A stretch of 64,000 bases of DNA, taken from positions 372,001 through 436,000 of the forward strand of contig NZ_CP036263.1 of assembly GCF_007741515.1 (NCBI RefSeq), given 5' to 3'. This document shows positions 27,008-36,166 of this stretch, in pieces. Position numbers and translations under genes: made by a program. This DNA is from Adhaeretor mobilis. Its GTDB lineage: Bacteria > Planctomycetota > Planctomycetia > Pirellulales > Lacipirellulaceae. The notes under the pieces were generated by a model. It was given only the letters and a program-made list of their open reading frames with translations, ran no database searches and was not told the origin of the DNA. The first letter of the stretch is position 1. Each line of letters starts with the position of its first letter.

Positions 27008-27532
27008 ATGAAGCTTTCACGTTTACTTGCTATTCCTACTGCTAGCCTCAGCGTTCTCTTGCTCACAGTCATCGGCTGTGGGCAGTCACAGGACGGTACC
27101 GTTGGGAGCGCGCCACCCGCGACCGTCGATGCTCACGATCACCCCAGTGAAGGCCCGCATCACGGCGGGCTAATTGAACTCGGCAACGAGGAGTATCACG
27201 CGGAGTTGGTGCATGATGATGCAGCCGGAACCGTAACCATCTACTTGCTTGATTCCTCTGCAAAGAACGCCATACCCATTGACGGACCAGAGCTTCTTAT
27301 CAACCTCAGCCACGACGGAAGCGCGGAGCAGTTCAGGCTTACCGCTACTCCTGATGTGAGCGATCCGACCGGTCTCTCTTCACGGTTCACGTCGACCGAT
27401 GCTGAACTCGCCGAAGACCTTGATCACGAAGGAGCAGAAGCTCAGCTCGTGGTAACTATCAGTGGCAAGCAGTTTCGCGGCAAGATTGCACACGACCACG
27501 ACGAGGCTGATCACGAAGGGCATGATCACTGA
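27008..27532 (+). CDS. His-rich lipoprotein of the cus locus
   Basis: Starting at the ATG at 27008 the protein has 174 residues. A longer frame begins inside the upstream gene and is rejected. The lipobox is VIGC. The N-terminal part has HDHPSEGPHHGGLIELGNEEYHAELVHDD, typical of small planctomycete proteins near metal pumps. A beta-rich core follows, and the end is HDHDEADHEGHDH. The HHGG..E...HAELV stretch recalls CusF-like or efflux-adaptor metal sites. It is likely a periplasmic metal-binding partner of CusBA. The next gene starts 55 bases on. Confidence 0.7.
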   Translation: MKLSRLLAIPTASLSVLLLTVIGCGQSQDGTVGSAPPATVDAHDHPSEGPHHGGLIELGNEEYHAELVHDDAAGTVTIYLLDSSAKNAIPIDGPELLINLSHDGSAEQFRLTATPDVSDPTGLSSRFTSTDAELAEDLDHEGAEAQLVVTISGKQFRGKIAHDHDEADHEGHDH

Positions 27533-27587
27533 CACAGAGCGACAGCGTTGTGTTTTTGACCCTAAACTATAGGAAAGGAGGATTGCT

Positions 27588-29069
27588 ATGAACGGAGTCA
27601 TCGTAGCGAGGACATTGCTCACTGCTGTGATAATAGGTGGCTCGCTTATCAGCGATCAGCATTTCGCCCACTCTGCTGAGCCAAGTCACGCGACTGAGAA
27701 AAAGGAGGACTCGACAGCGCAGATACTATCGACCGAGTTCCGCGAAGCGGCAGATCGAGCGACACCTGGGCTGGTCACGATTTACACCATGCGTGGGCCA
27801 CACGAGACTGCCGAGTGGAGGCGTCTGGAGTCGAGGCGTGGCAAGAAGCATCCTAGCTTGCAAGAAACGTCCCCGGCAGTATCCTATCCCAATGAGAGTT
27901 CGCCCGATGAGCAAGGCTCTGGGATCGTCGTCAATTCGCAGGGATTGATACTGACGTGTCACCACGTTGTAGCGGGGGCTGATGTCGTGTTCGTGGTCCT
28001 ACCGGACGGTCGCCGATTTGAGCCAGTCGAAGTGTATGCCGATCCTGAAGCGGACTTAGCCCTGTTGCGGATTGAGGGAGCGGGAGAACTAGCCCCAGTT
28101 CGCTTGGGCAATTCCGATGAGTTGGAAATCGGTGATTGGGTTGTTTCACTGGGAAATCCCTACGAACTCAAGCGTTCGGTGAGCGCTGGCATCGTAAGTG
28201 CAATGGACCGATGGGTGCCGGGGATTCCCCGGCCCATGATTCAGAATGATGCCGCAACTAATCCGGGTAGTTCTGGCGGTGCCTTACTCAATCTCGATGG
28301 AGAAGTGATTGGCATTATTACCGGGGGCTTTAGCTCGCGTAAGGAGTTTCAAGGCATCGGATTGGCAATTCCTGTTAACCAAGCAAAAGAGTTTATCAGT
28401 TCGCTGAATAACGAAGCGCCACCCTTACAAGCGTATCTCGGCTGTCAAACTCAGAAGCTTCCCCCCGACTTGGCGAAACAGCTAGAGCTACCGGTTGCTG
28501 GTGGACTCTACGTTAAAGACGTCGAGGAAGGCTCTCCCGCTTCGATTGGCGGTATCTCCGAAGGCGACATCATCACTCATTTTGATGGACAGCCAATCGA
28601 CGAATCGTTTCGGCCTGAGCAACTGTTCGATCAGCCGAGGCCAGGTGAGAAGCATGGGTTTACAGTATTGCGTGATGGGACTTCGATTGCCGTTGAAATT
28701 GAGATGACAAGTTATCCTCTTGAACGAACTAATACTCAAATATCGGCTAACGTCCATGCCGAGACATCCTGCGAGTATTTTGACAAGTCACTGGGCCTGG
28801 GACTCGCCACACTCACGCAAGACGTGGCTAGAGAGTTGCGTATTCCGTTAGATCAGAAGGGCGCTCTCGTCACTGAGGTTGCGATTGGAAGTCCAGCTTA
28901 TAAAGAGGGGCTTGCTGCAGGAATGGTCGTTGTGCGCTACAACAGGCACGCGACGGTTGATCCCAAAAGCTACGAAGTAGCGGTTAGCAACGAGCAAGCC
29001 GGCGTTCCGGTGTTGATGCTGATTCGCTCTGACAAGGGGAAACATCTTGTCGTGTTTGAAGTGCCGTAA
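27588..29069 (+). CDS. HtrA/Deg-type serine protease with two PDZ domains
   Basis: A protein of 493 residues, start preceded by GGAAAGGAGG. A signal-like N-terminus is followed by a trypsin-like domain with the full triad: His126 (TCHHVVAG), Asp156 (ADLALLRI) and Ser229 (NPGSSGGAL). PDZ1 lies at about 290-385 (GGLYVKDVEEGSPASIGGISEGD) and PDZ2 at about 395-490 (GALVTEVAIGSPAYKEGLAAGM). It degrades or refolds damaged envelope proteins. Within a copper/zinc resistance cargo it probably deals with metal-misfolded periplasmic proteins, as HtrA-like genes do in other metal islands. Confidence 0.9.
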   Translation: MNGVIVARTLLTAVIIGGSLISDQHFAHSAEPSHATEKKEDSTAQILSTEFREAADRATPGLVTIYTMRGPHETAEWRRLESRRGKKHPSLQETSPAVSYPNESSPDEQGSGIVVNSQGLILTCHHVVAGADVVFVVLPDGRRFEPVEVYADPEADLALLRIEGAGELAPVRLGNSDELEIGDWVVSLGNPYELKRSVSAGIVSAMDRWVPGIPRPMIQNDAATNPGSSGGALLNLDGEVIGIITGGFSSRKEFQGIGLAIPVNQAKEFISSLNNEAPPLQAYLGCQTQKLPPDLAKQLELPVAGGLYVKDVEEGSPASIGGISEGDIITHFDGQPIDESFRPEQLFDQPRPGEKHGFTVLRDGTSIAVEIEMTSYPLERTNTQISANVHAETSCEYFDKSLGLGLATLTQDVARELRIPLDQKGALVTEVAIGSPAYKEGLAAGMVVVRYNRHATVDPKSYEVAVSNEQAGVPVLMLIRSDKGKHLVVFEVP

Positions 29070-29221
29070 GTTGCTATCGTGCCGAAAGGCATGGTTAAGA
29101 GTTGATTTTGTAGAAGGCTTGGAACCGATTTGAAGAATTGAAGTCATGCAAGCCATAACGACTCGACGACAGATACTTAGTGATGCCCGTCCATTCCGCT
29201 TCGACTGATGTTGGCGTTAGT

Positions 29222-29677
29222 ATGTTCCGACGTATAAATATGGTCCGAAAGGCCGTGGCTTTATGCCTAGCGGTCGTGCTCTTGTGCCAGACGGTACAGG
29301 CAGGGCAATGCGTCTGCTCAAAGAGTCCTACGAAGTGTTCTACATCCTGTGCCTGCCGTGGTAATCTGAGCGGCCATCACGATACTGTTGTCTGTGCCGA
29401 ATGTTCTGCATCGTGCTGCACCGCTAGTCGCGATAAAAGCTCGATTCCCTCGCAACCTTGCAAGTGCCAATGTCATCCGGCTCCTTTCGGTGCAATTCCG
29501 CCCCCTGCGGATGGTACTCCGGAGTTGATTGAACTACTGCAAGTTGCGGTCGTTTATGCACCCTATGAAGCGGTTATGCACACGCCTTCGTCGCTAAGGC
29601 AACTCCGCTTTGCTCGGGCGACCGATTCCTGGTCACCACTGGACACATGCGTCCTCTTCTGCCGCTTCTTGGCTTGA
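29222..29677 (+). CDS. Small secreted Cys-rich protein ending FCRFLA
   Basis: Using the ATG at 29222 gives 151 residues. Starts at 29180 and 29240 are also in frame. A signal peptide (AVALCLAVVLLCQTVQAG) is followed by a dense cysteine region: CVCSKSPTKCSTSCACRG, CAECSASCC and CKCQCHPAPFG. It resembles a metallothionein-like patch. The C-terminus closes with SWSPLDTCVLFCRFLA, matching the ending of the protein at 12582-13061. It probably binds soft metal outside the cytoplasm. It comes after the protease gene in the same direction. Confidence 0.6.
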   Translation: MFRRINMVRKAVALCLAVVLLCQTVQAGQCVCSKSPTKCSTSCACRGNLSGHHDTVVCAECSASCCTASRDKSSIPSQPCKCQCHPAPFGAIPPPADGTPELIELLQVAVVYAPYEAVMHTPSSLRQLRFARATDSWSPLDTCVLFCRFLA

Positions 29678-29864
29678 ATAATGGCTTCCAAGCCTCTAAA
29701 TGAGTCGCTGACTTAGCTACTCGTTTACAGGTATCCACGCTGCCAATTGATTCTTGTTGCGTCCGCGCGCATCGCCGCCATCGTTCGTGTGATTCTTCCC
29801 CCGCTTTGGTGGGCATGCTCAGCGCGTCTTCGCAATTTCAAGCCAAGTTAAAAAGGAGTTTGTC

Positions 29865-30398
29865 ATGTTTACTAATGCATGCGCGCTGCGCGGTGTTGAA
29901 AGCCATGTTAAATCTGTTGGTTTTTGTCGTTCCAATGACCTGAGACGGCCTCAACCTCGCGAAAATAGTCGCAACAGCGAAGCGATTGGAGCTGTCATCG
30001 TCGTCGAGTTTCGCGATGAGGTTTATGCCTCTATTGCGGCACTGTTGCAGGAATATGGGTTGGTCACTTACCGAGCCGAAAGCGCGACGGAACTCGCAGG
30101 CAAGGTAGTTCGCCATAAGGCGGAGCTTGTACTCATCAACGGCACGCAGCCGGGCGAAAGTGCTTGGCTAACCTCTGCCAAGTTGAGAATTATCGACGCC
30201 TACAGATCGGTGTGGATCTACACGCCGAAGCGACCCAGTGCGCTGGACGAGTGGCTCAGTATGGCCGGTGTCGACGACATCATCGTTTACGGCGGCATAC
30301 TGCACTCGCTGATCGACGCGTTGCAGAGTCGCATTGCGCCACGCGCGGCAGGCATCGGTCCTACCACAAGAAAGATAGTAAGCCGAATCTCTGCTTAA
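29865..30398 (+). CDS. Pseudo-receiver (response-regulator-like) protein
   Basis: The ATG at 29865 follows AAAAAGGAGTTTGTC, and the protein has 177 residues. From about 42 on it reads as a receiver domain: AVIVVEFRDEVYASIAALLQEYG, then AELVLINGTQP, then SVWIYTPKRPS and GVDDIIVYGG. At the place of the phosphorylated Asp (LVLxD) it has Asn (LVLIN), and the acidic pair after beta-1 is reduced. There is no DNA-binding output domain. It is therefore likely a phosphate-independent signalling adaptor. It is the only regulator-like gene I see inside the metal cargo. Confidence 0.6.
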   Translation: MFTNACALRGVESHVKSVGFCRSNDLRRPQPRENSRNSEAIGAVIVVEFRDEVYASIAALLQEYGLVTYRAESATELAGKVVRHKAELVLINGTQPGESAWLTSAKLRIIDAYRSVWIYTPKRPSALDEWLSMAGVDDIIVYGGILHSLIDALQSRIAPRAAGIGPTTRKIVSRISA

Positions 30399-30493
30399 TT
30401 CATTTCTTGGAACCAAGACCTACTGTAACCCAATTGCTTCGCCCGCGGTGGGCGTTGCTATCGAGTTGACTTTTTTCAAGGAGGAATTTGCAG

Positions 30494-30616
30494 ATGCCAA
30501 AACTAGGTGTTTTTACGTTACTCGTCGCAGTCGTACTATGCATCGCGGCGACGGGCTGTCAATCAACCAACAAGAACCATCGCCCGGGAGGAGGTTGCCC
30601 CAGTTGCGGGCCGTAG
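30494..30616 (+). CDS. 40-residue lipoprotein with C-terminal Cys pair
   Basis: A short gene with a good ribosome site: AAGGAGGAATTTGCAG precedes the ATG at 30494, and TAG ends it at 30616. The product starts MPKLGVFTLLVAVVLCIAATGC, a lipoprotein signal with the lipid Cys at 22. The remaining mature peptide is only 18 residues after that Cys and ends GGGCPSCGP. The CPSC pair could hold a metal or act as a thiol site. It lies between the pseudo-receiver gene and the first P-type ATPase. Small lipoproteins of this style are easily missed by gene callers. Confidence 0.65.
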   Translation: MPKLGVFTLLVAVVLCIAATGCQSTNKNHRPGGGCPSCGP

Positions 30617-30981
30617 AAGTTGGCGAGCTACGCCTTGCTAGATGGAAGCGAAATGCACCAAGTGGCAGGGGGGCTACCCCCTGCCACTCCAGTGCAAAGC
30701 TTTCACTATGCCTTTGTGGTTTGAAGAATTGCAACTCGATAGAACGACCTATGAACGGTTTTCGAGAATTAATCAAAGTGAAGGTCGCTGCTGCTGGCAT
30801 CTTTTTCGAGCAAGATGCCGTAATAGAAAACTTCCACATCCAGTGCATCCATTCATGTATCCTAATGATGTCATGCTTGCGTATTGGCACGAAAGACATT
30901 GGAATTAAAAATGTCAGGATGGATTAGGCGTGAGATGCGATCGAGGTCAATTCCCCTAAATCGAGAGGTGAGGAAGAACAC
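30617..30981. other. Gene-free stretch with a GC-rich hairpin
   Basis: No gene found. A 12-base-pair hairpin lies at 30661-30688 (AGTGGCAGGGGG with its complement, GCTA loop). It lacks a T run but may end the upstream transcript. The promoter of the P-type ATPase genes should lie between here and 30982. GAGGTGAGGAAG just before 30982 is the ribosome site. Confidence 0.5.
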
Positions 30982-33129
30982 ATGAGTCGAGCGACAGATG
31001 AACCATACCAATTACGCATCCGTGGCATGGACTGCGCTGAGGAGGTATCACTTCTCAAGCGTGAATTGGTTCCGCTGTTGGGTGATGTAGATCGGCTCGG
31101 CTTTGATTTGCTCAACGGGAAGTTGACGGTGGATACTTCGTCGCTGGATGTGACTTACGGGGATGTGCTTAATGCGATTGAGCGAACTGGTCTGAAGTCG
31201 GAGTCGTGGCGGCGCGATGATGTCGCGACTCGGGACCAATCGTTCTGGGAACGGCATCAACGTTCGCTATTAACCGCTGTCAGTGGGATGTTCGGATTTG
31301 CGGGTTTAATTCTGCAATTGTGGAGTACCAGCAATACGGATGCCGTTCCACTGGTATCAATCGTGTTGTACGTCATCGGCATTGTTGCTGGACTCGTGAT
31401 GGTGCTGCCAAAGGCGTGGCGATCACTCGTTTCGCTGCGACCCGACATGAACCTGCTGATGTCGGTGGCCGTAATCGGAGCGGTGTTGATCGGCGAATGG
31501 TTTGAGGGAGCGACGGTTGCGTTTCTATTCTCTTTCTCCTTGTTGCTGGAATCGTGGAGTGTTGGCCGAGCGCGCCGAGCGATTGCGTCACTGATGGATT
31601 TATCGCCGCCCACGGCACACTTCCGGGACGAAAAAAGTGGTAATGTCAAGGATATGGCTCCGGCAGATGTGCCCGTTGGTTCTACAGTCGTCGTACGTCC
31701 TGGTGAGAAGATACCTCTGGATGGTAGAGTCATCAGCGGCGTTAGCGGTGTTAATCAGGCTCCAATCACAGGAGAAAGCGTTCCTGTTGAAAAAGAATCC
31801 GACGACGAAGTGTTTGCCGGAACCATCAATGGCGATGGCTTGCTGGAAATCGAAACGACCAAAGCCGCCGACGATACGACGCTGGCACGCATCATCAAGA
31901 TGGTAGGTGACGCCGGTTCCAAACGCGCCCCGTCGGAAAAGTGGGTCGAGAAGTTTGCGGCTGTCTACACGCCAGTGGTGATGATCGTGGCATTGCTGAT
32001 GCTGGTGATCCCACCGCTAGCTTTCGATGGTCAGTGGTCGGATTGGTTTTATCGCTCGCTGGTGCTGTTAGTCATCGCCTGTCCGTGTGCGCTGGTAATT
32101 TCGACGCCCGTTAGTGTTGTGGCTGCGTTGGCATCGGCTGCCCGTAACGGTGTGCTAATCAAAGGCGGAGTGTTTATCGAATTGCCTGCTCAACTGAAAG
32201 CCATTGCAATGGACAAGACAGGTACGCTTACTCAGGGAGAGCCCGCCGTAGTGGATGTCGTACCGATGAATGGACACAATGAAGCCGAACTGCTGATGCG
32301 AGCCGGTGCCTTGGAACTCAATAGCAATCATCCGCTCGCGCGTGCAATTGTCGACGAGGCAAAACGACGAAACATCGAGTTGGCCCCAGCCGAAAACTTT
32401 GAAACGATTCAGGGCAAGGGTGCGGCAGGTGTAGTCAACGGAAAGCCATTTTGGCTGGGGTCGCATCGCTACTTGGAACAACGCGAACAGGAAACACCTG
32501 AAGTTCACGATCAGCTTGAATCCATGCAGGAAGCGGGGCGAACAGTCGTCGTTGTAGGTAATGACGAACACATCTGCGGTTTCATCACACTTGCTGATGC
32601 AATCCGCAAGGAGACTCGCAATGCCATCAGCGAACTGCACGCTGCCGGTATCGAAAAACTGGTGATGTTGACTGGTGACAATGAAGGCACTGCCAAAACG
32701 ATTGCTGCTGAAGCAGGAATCGACGAAGTCTACGCCGAGTTATTGCCCGAAGACAAAGTCACAGCCATCGAGAATTTGGTCAAGCAACATAAATACGTCG
32801 CCATGATCGGCGACGGAGTCAACGATGCTCCGGCGCTGGCCAGAGCCTCACTAGGACTCGCAATGGGTGCCGCCGGAAGCGATGCGGCCATTGAGACTGC
32901 TGACATCGCTCTGATGTCGGACGATCTCTCTAAGTTGCCGTGGTTGATCTACCATTCCCGTCGCACGCTGCGCATTATACGTCAAAACATCGGATTCTCA
33001 CTGGCCATCAAAGTGCTATTTGTGGTGCTAACGTTCGCCGGGTTCGCCTCACTCTGGGCCGCCATCGCTGCCGACATGGGAGCCTCATTGCTGGTGATAG
33101 GGAACGGACTGCGGTTGCTCAAAGTGTGA
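30982..33129 (+). CDS. zntA: P1B-2-type Zn/Cd/Pb-exporting P-type ATPase
   Basis: A protein of 715 residues. The N-terminal HMA-like domain carries IRGMDCAEEV, the CxxE form common in Zn/Cd pumps. The actuator motif is APITGESVP, the ion-binding motif ACPCALVISTP has CPC at about 367-369, the phosphorylation motif DKTGTLT starts at about Asp411, and HPLA and GDGVNDAPALA follow. Features match ZntA/CadA-type exporters of divalent soft metals from the cytoplasm. The last helix reads ADMGASLLVIGNGLRLL, where the family usually has an Asp-containing site (D here). A second, different P1B ATPase gene follows 57 bases on. Confidence 0.9.
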   Translation: MSRATDEPYQLRIRGMDCAEEVSLLKRELVPLLGDVDRLGFDLLNGKLTVDTSSLDVTYGDVLNAIERTGLKSESWRRDDVATRDQSFWERHQRSLLTAVSGMFGFAGLILQLWSTSNTDAVPLVSIVLYVIGIVAGLVMVLPKAWRSLVSLRPDMNLLMSVAVIGAVLIGEWFEGATVAFLFSFSLLLESWSVGRARRAIASLMDLSPPTAHFRDEKSGNVKDMAPADVPVGSTVVVRPGEKIPLDGRVISGVSGVNQAPITGESVPVEKESDDEVFAGTINGDGLLEIETTKAADDTTLARIIKMVGDAGSKRAPSEKWVEKFAAVYTPVVMIVALLMLVIPPLAFDGQWSDWFYRSLVLLVIACPCALVISTPVSVVAALASAARNGVLIKGGVFIELPAQLKAIAMDKTGTLTQGEPAVVDVVPMNGHNEAELLMRAGALELNSNHPLARAIVDEAKRRNIELAPAENFETIQGKGAAGVVNGKPFWLGSHRYLEQREQETPEVHDQLESMQEAGRTVVVVGNDEHICGFITLADAIRKETRNAISELHAAGIEKLVMLTGDNEGTAKTIAAEAGIDEVYAELLPEDKVTAIENLVKQHKYVAMIGDGVNDAPALARASLGLAMGAAGSDAAIETADIALMSDDLSKLPWLIYHSRRTLRIIRQNIGFSLAIKVLFVVLTFAGFASLWAAIAADMGASLLVIGNGLRLLKV

Positions 33130-33186
33130 GTTAAAAAATGCGATAACGCACAAGTTATTGGAGGTCCTGGTCAATTAGTTTTAGTC

Positions 33187-35688
33187 ATGAGAAGTTGCAA
33201 TAATATGAAACCAATAATCGACAAGACAAAACTGGAAATTCGTTTAGTGGTCTCCGGTGTCGAGTACGCTGAAGACCAATGCATCCAACGCTTTATCGAG
33301 CTGCTCACTGCCAAACAGGGCGTTGATGCAGCGCATTTGGTGCACGACAATCAGAACACTCCGGGTGAATTCTGTATCCACTTCGATCCGAATGTGGTAT
33401 CACTTGCAGACGTGCGCGAACTAGCACGCCGAGTCGGGGCGGACATCGAGCAGCGGTACGGGCACTGGTACACAACGCTCTCTCCAATGCACGCTCGACG
33501 CGCCAGTGCAATTGAGTCACGCTTACACCGAGTCGATGGTGTCCTTGAAGTCGTCGTCTCCCCAGATGGCGCTGTGCGGGTTGAGTTTGACCGCGAGAAG
33601 GCAAATGAATCGAGCGTTCGCAGCGCACTCGCCGACTGGTTGAAAACTACGGCGGAGAATGGACGTGTAAGGAAAGACGATCACGAAGAAGACGAAGATC
33701 ACGTTCACGATTCCGACAGCGACCACACCGGTCACGATCATGCTCACGACGGTATCTTTGGGCCAAAGTCCGAACTGATTTTCGCTATCCTCTGCGGCGC
33801 ATTGCTACTGGTCGGATGGCTGATCGAAACGTTTGCAGAAATGTCCGAATGGATTCCACTTAGCTGCTACATCGCTGCCTACTTCTTCGGTGGCTACTAC
33901 ACCGTTAGCGAGGCGATTGAGAAGATTCGGGCGGGTAAATTTGAGATCGACTTCTTAATGATCGTCGCCGCTGCCGGTGCCGCTGCTTTGGGAGCATGGG
34001 CCGAAGGCGCATTGCTATTGTTCCTGTTCAGCATTGGCCACGCCTTGGAAGGCTACGCTATGGGGCGTGCCAAACGCGCGATCGAAGCACTCTCGGAACT
34101 CGCACCACGAACAGCTCGCGTTCGACGCGATGGAACTGAAACGGAAGTTCCGGTTGAAGAGTTAGTCGTTGGAGACATCGTCGTCATCAAACCTGATGAA
34201 CGAGTCCCTGCCGACGGCTTTGTCATTGAAGGGGAGTCGAGTGTCGATCAAGCGCCAATCACCGGCGAGAGCGTGCCCGTCGATAAGCGTCCTGTACCGA
34301 ACGCGGAAGCCGCCGCAGCCGACTCGGAAGCGATCGCTCCCGAACATCGAGTCTTTGCCGGCACGATCAATCAAGCCGGAGCCATCGAGATTCAAGTCAC
34401 GAAGACGGCTGCCGAGAATACGCTTGCTCGCGTCGTGACAATGGTCAGCGAAGCGGAAACCCGTGTCTCACCAACTCAGAAATTCACGAAACGCTTCGAG
34501 CAATACTTCGTCCCGTCGGTGATTGTAACTGTCCTGCTGCTGTTGTTTGCACCGCTTGTGATCGACGAACCATTTTCCGCATCCTTCTACCGAGCTATGG
34601 CGGTTCTGGTTGCAGCTAGTCCCTGCGCACTGGCAATTGCTACGCCCAGTGCTGTACTCAGCGGAGTCGCCCGAGCTGCTCGCGGAGGTGTACTCGTCAA
34701 AGGGGGTGGTCCGTTGGAAAGTCTCGGTCAACTCGATGCCGTTGCTTTCGACAAGACGGGCACTCTCACCGAAGGCAAACCTCGGGTTACGGACGTGCGT
34801 GCAGCTAACGGCATAAAGGAATCAGAGCTTCTTCGTATTGCGATAGCTGTTGAAGACCTCAGCAAGCATCCACTCGCCCAAGCCGTGGTGCGCGACGGGC
34901 GAGAGAAATTGAGCGACGGCGTCGATGTTCCCGAGGCAACAAACCTCAAGAGTATTACGGGACGCGGAATTCAAGCTGAGGTCGAAGGTCAGTTGGCTCA
35001 CATTGGCAAAGATGATCTGTTTAGCGAAGTTGAAGGTTCGCCGCTGCCGGACGCCATTCGCGAATTGGTCGAGTCACTAGAGCGTGAAGGGCGCACGACT
35101 ATGATCGTTCGTCACGCCGACCGCTATCTTGGTGTGATTGGTCTGATGGATACACCGCGTGAAGCGGCCAAACGGACCATTTCGCGACTGAGAGAACTCG
35201 GCGTTAAACGGATGATCATGATCTCCGGTGACAACCAGCAAGTCGCCGATGCGGTCGCCAAAGCCGTCGGACTCGATGAAGCTCGTGGCGATCTGATGCC
35301 CGAAGATAAGGTAGCTGAAATCAAGAAACTGAACAGTGAAGCTGGCGTCGCAATGGTCGGCGATGGAGTCAATGACGCTCCCGCAATGGCATCCGCGTCC
35401 GTCGGAATCGCAATGGGAGCTGCCGGAAGTGACGTTGCCTTGGAAACTGCTGATGTCGCGTTGATGGCCGACAACCTCGACCACCTACCGCTGGCTATAG
35501 GACTAAGTCGCGCGACTCGCAGCATCATCCGCCAAAACCTGTGGATGAGTCTCGGTATGGTCGCGTTCCTCGTACCGGCAACCATCTTCGGCCTCAACAT
35601 TGGCCCGGCGGTCGCTCTTCATGAAGGCAGCACGCTGGTAGTCGTTTTTAATGCACTACGACTATTGGCTTACAAACCTAGAAACTGA
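33187..35688 (+). CDS. P1B-4-type (SPC/HEGST) metal P-type ATPase
   Basis: A protein of 833 residues if the ATG at 33187 is used. The ATG at 33205 is an alternative. The first 160 residues hold two degenerate HMA-like units without CxxC, then a His/Asp-rich linker (DHVHDSDSDHTGHDHAHD). TGES, then AASPCALAIATP with SPC (Ser at about 478), DKTGTLT at about 522, HPLA and GDGVNDAPAMA follow. The final helix has HEGST at about 812. SPC plus HEGST/HEGGT define the P1B-4 group, reported to export Co, Fe(II), Ni or Zn. It complements the CPC-type pump upstream. Confidence 0.88.
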   Translation: MRSCNNMKPIIDKTKLEIRLVVSGVEYAEDQCIQRFIELLTAKQGVDAAHLVHDNQNTPGEFCIHFDPNVVSLADVRELARRVGADIEQRYGHWYTTLSPMHARRASAIESRLHRVDGVLEVVVSPDGAVRVEFDREKANESSVRSALADWLKTTAENGRVRKDDHEEDEDHVHDSDSDHTGHDHAHDGIFGPKSELIFAILCGALLLVGWLIETFAEMSEWIPLSCYIAAYFFGGYYTVSEAIEKIRAGKFEIDFLMIVAAAGAAALGAWAEGALLLFLFSIGHALEGYAMGRAKRAIEALSELAPRTARVRRDGTETEVPVEELVVGDIVVIKPDERVPADGFVIEGESSVDQAPITGESVPVDKRPVPNAEAAAADSEAIAPEHRVFAGTINQAGAIEIQVTKTAAENTLARVVTMVSEAETRVSPTQKFTKRFEQYFVPSVIVTVLLLLFAPLVIDEPFSASFYRAMAVLVAASPCALAIATPSAVLSGVARAARGGVLVKGGGPLESLGQLDAVAFDKTGTLTEGKPRVTDVRAANGIKESELLRIAIAVEDLSKHPLAQAVVRDGREKLSDGVDVPEATNLKSITGRGIQAEVEGQLAHIGKDDLFSEVEGSPLPDAIRELVESLEREGRTTMIVRHADRYLGVIGLMDTPREAAKRTISRLRELGVKRMIMISGDNQQVADAVAKAVGLDEARGDLMPEDKVAEIKKLNSEAGVAMVGDGVNDAPAMASASVGIAMGAAGSDVALETADVALMADNLDHLPLAIGLSRATRSIIRQNLWMSLGMVAFLVPATIFGLNIGPAVALHEGSTLVVVFNALRLLAYKPRN

Positions 35689-36166
35689 ATGGAGGATAGT
35701 CATAGAACTCAAGCATATTTTCCCACCTTAATTGAATCAGGCTTCCGCGTTCCATGAGTAGTGAACCTTGGGCGATCAGGACGAAACTACGTGGGAGGCA
35801 TATGTGCAACCCCTCAATCTGCATTCGGTGCTCTTGACCTCTGCGAGCTTCGCAGTTTGCGTCGCGAAGGCGGTTGCATCAACCGCGGCGTGAACGGCGA
35901 CAAACTAAGCCGCATCGGTGGTGTTCACCGACCGCAGGAAGAAGACGGCCCAAAACGTCGTCAATCTGACGATGCCACGAATTCCGAAGGGTTCTCGTTC
36001 GTGACCAAGGACAACCGTCCGGGGGCACTTAGCGTGTTGCTGCTAAGTGCAAAGGTGTGACCCTCCTGTCTGAGGAGGGAGATCAGCGATCGGCTTACTC
36101 GACGGACAGCAAGCAGCCAAGAACGCCCCCGGCTTTTGCCCCTGTGAGTCCGAGCGAAGAGCCATC
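35689..36166. other. Gene-free stretch with hairpins, between cargo and mob module
   Basis: No convincing gene. Inverted repeats cluster at its right part: 36025-36033 with 36042-36050 (9 pairs, 8-base loop), and 36061-36066 with 36074-36079 (CCCTCC/GGAGGG). A GGCGGTTG/CAACCGC pair lies near 35868-35886. A 99-codon frame at 35761-36060 exists but lacks a ribosome site and family character. The region may be a structured RNA or a terminator set ending the cargo. Confidence 0.4.

Noticed and set aside
35761..36060. 99-codon plus-strand frame after the P1B-4 ATPase
   Set aside because: GTG start without a ribosome site, no family character, and it overlaps hairpins. Treated as non-coding.
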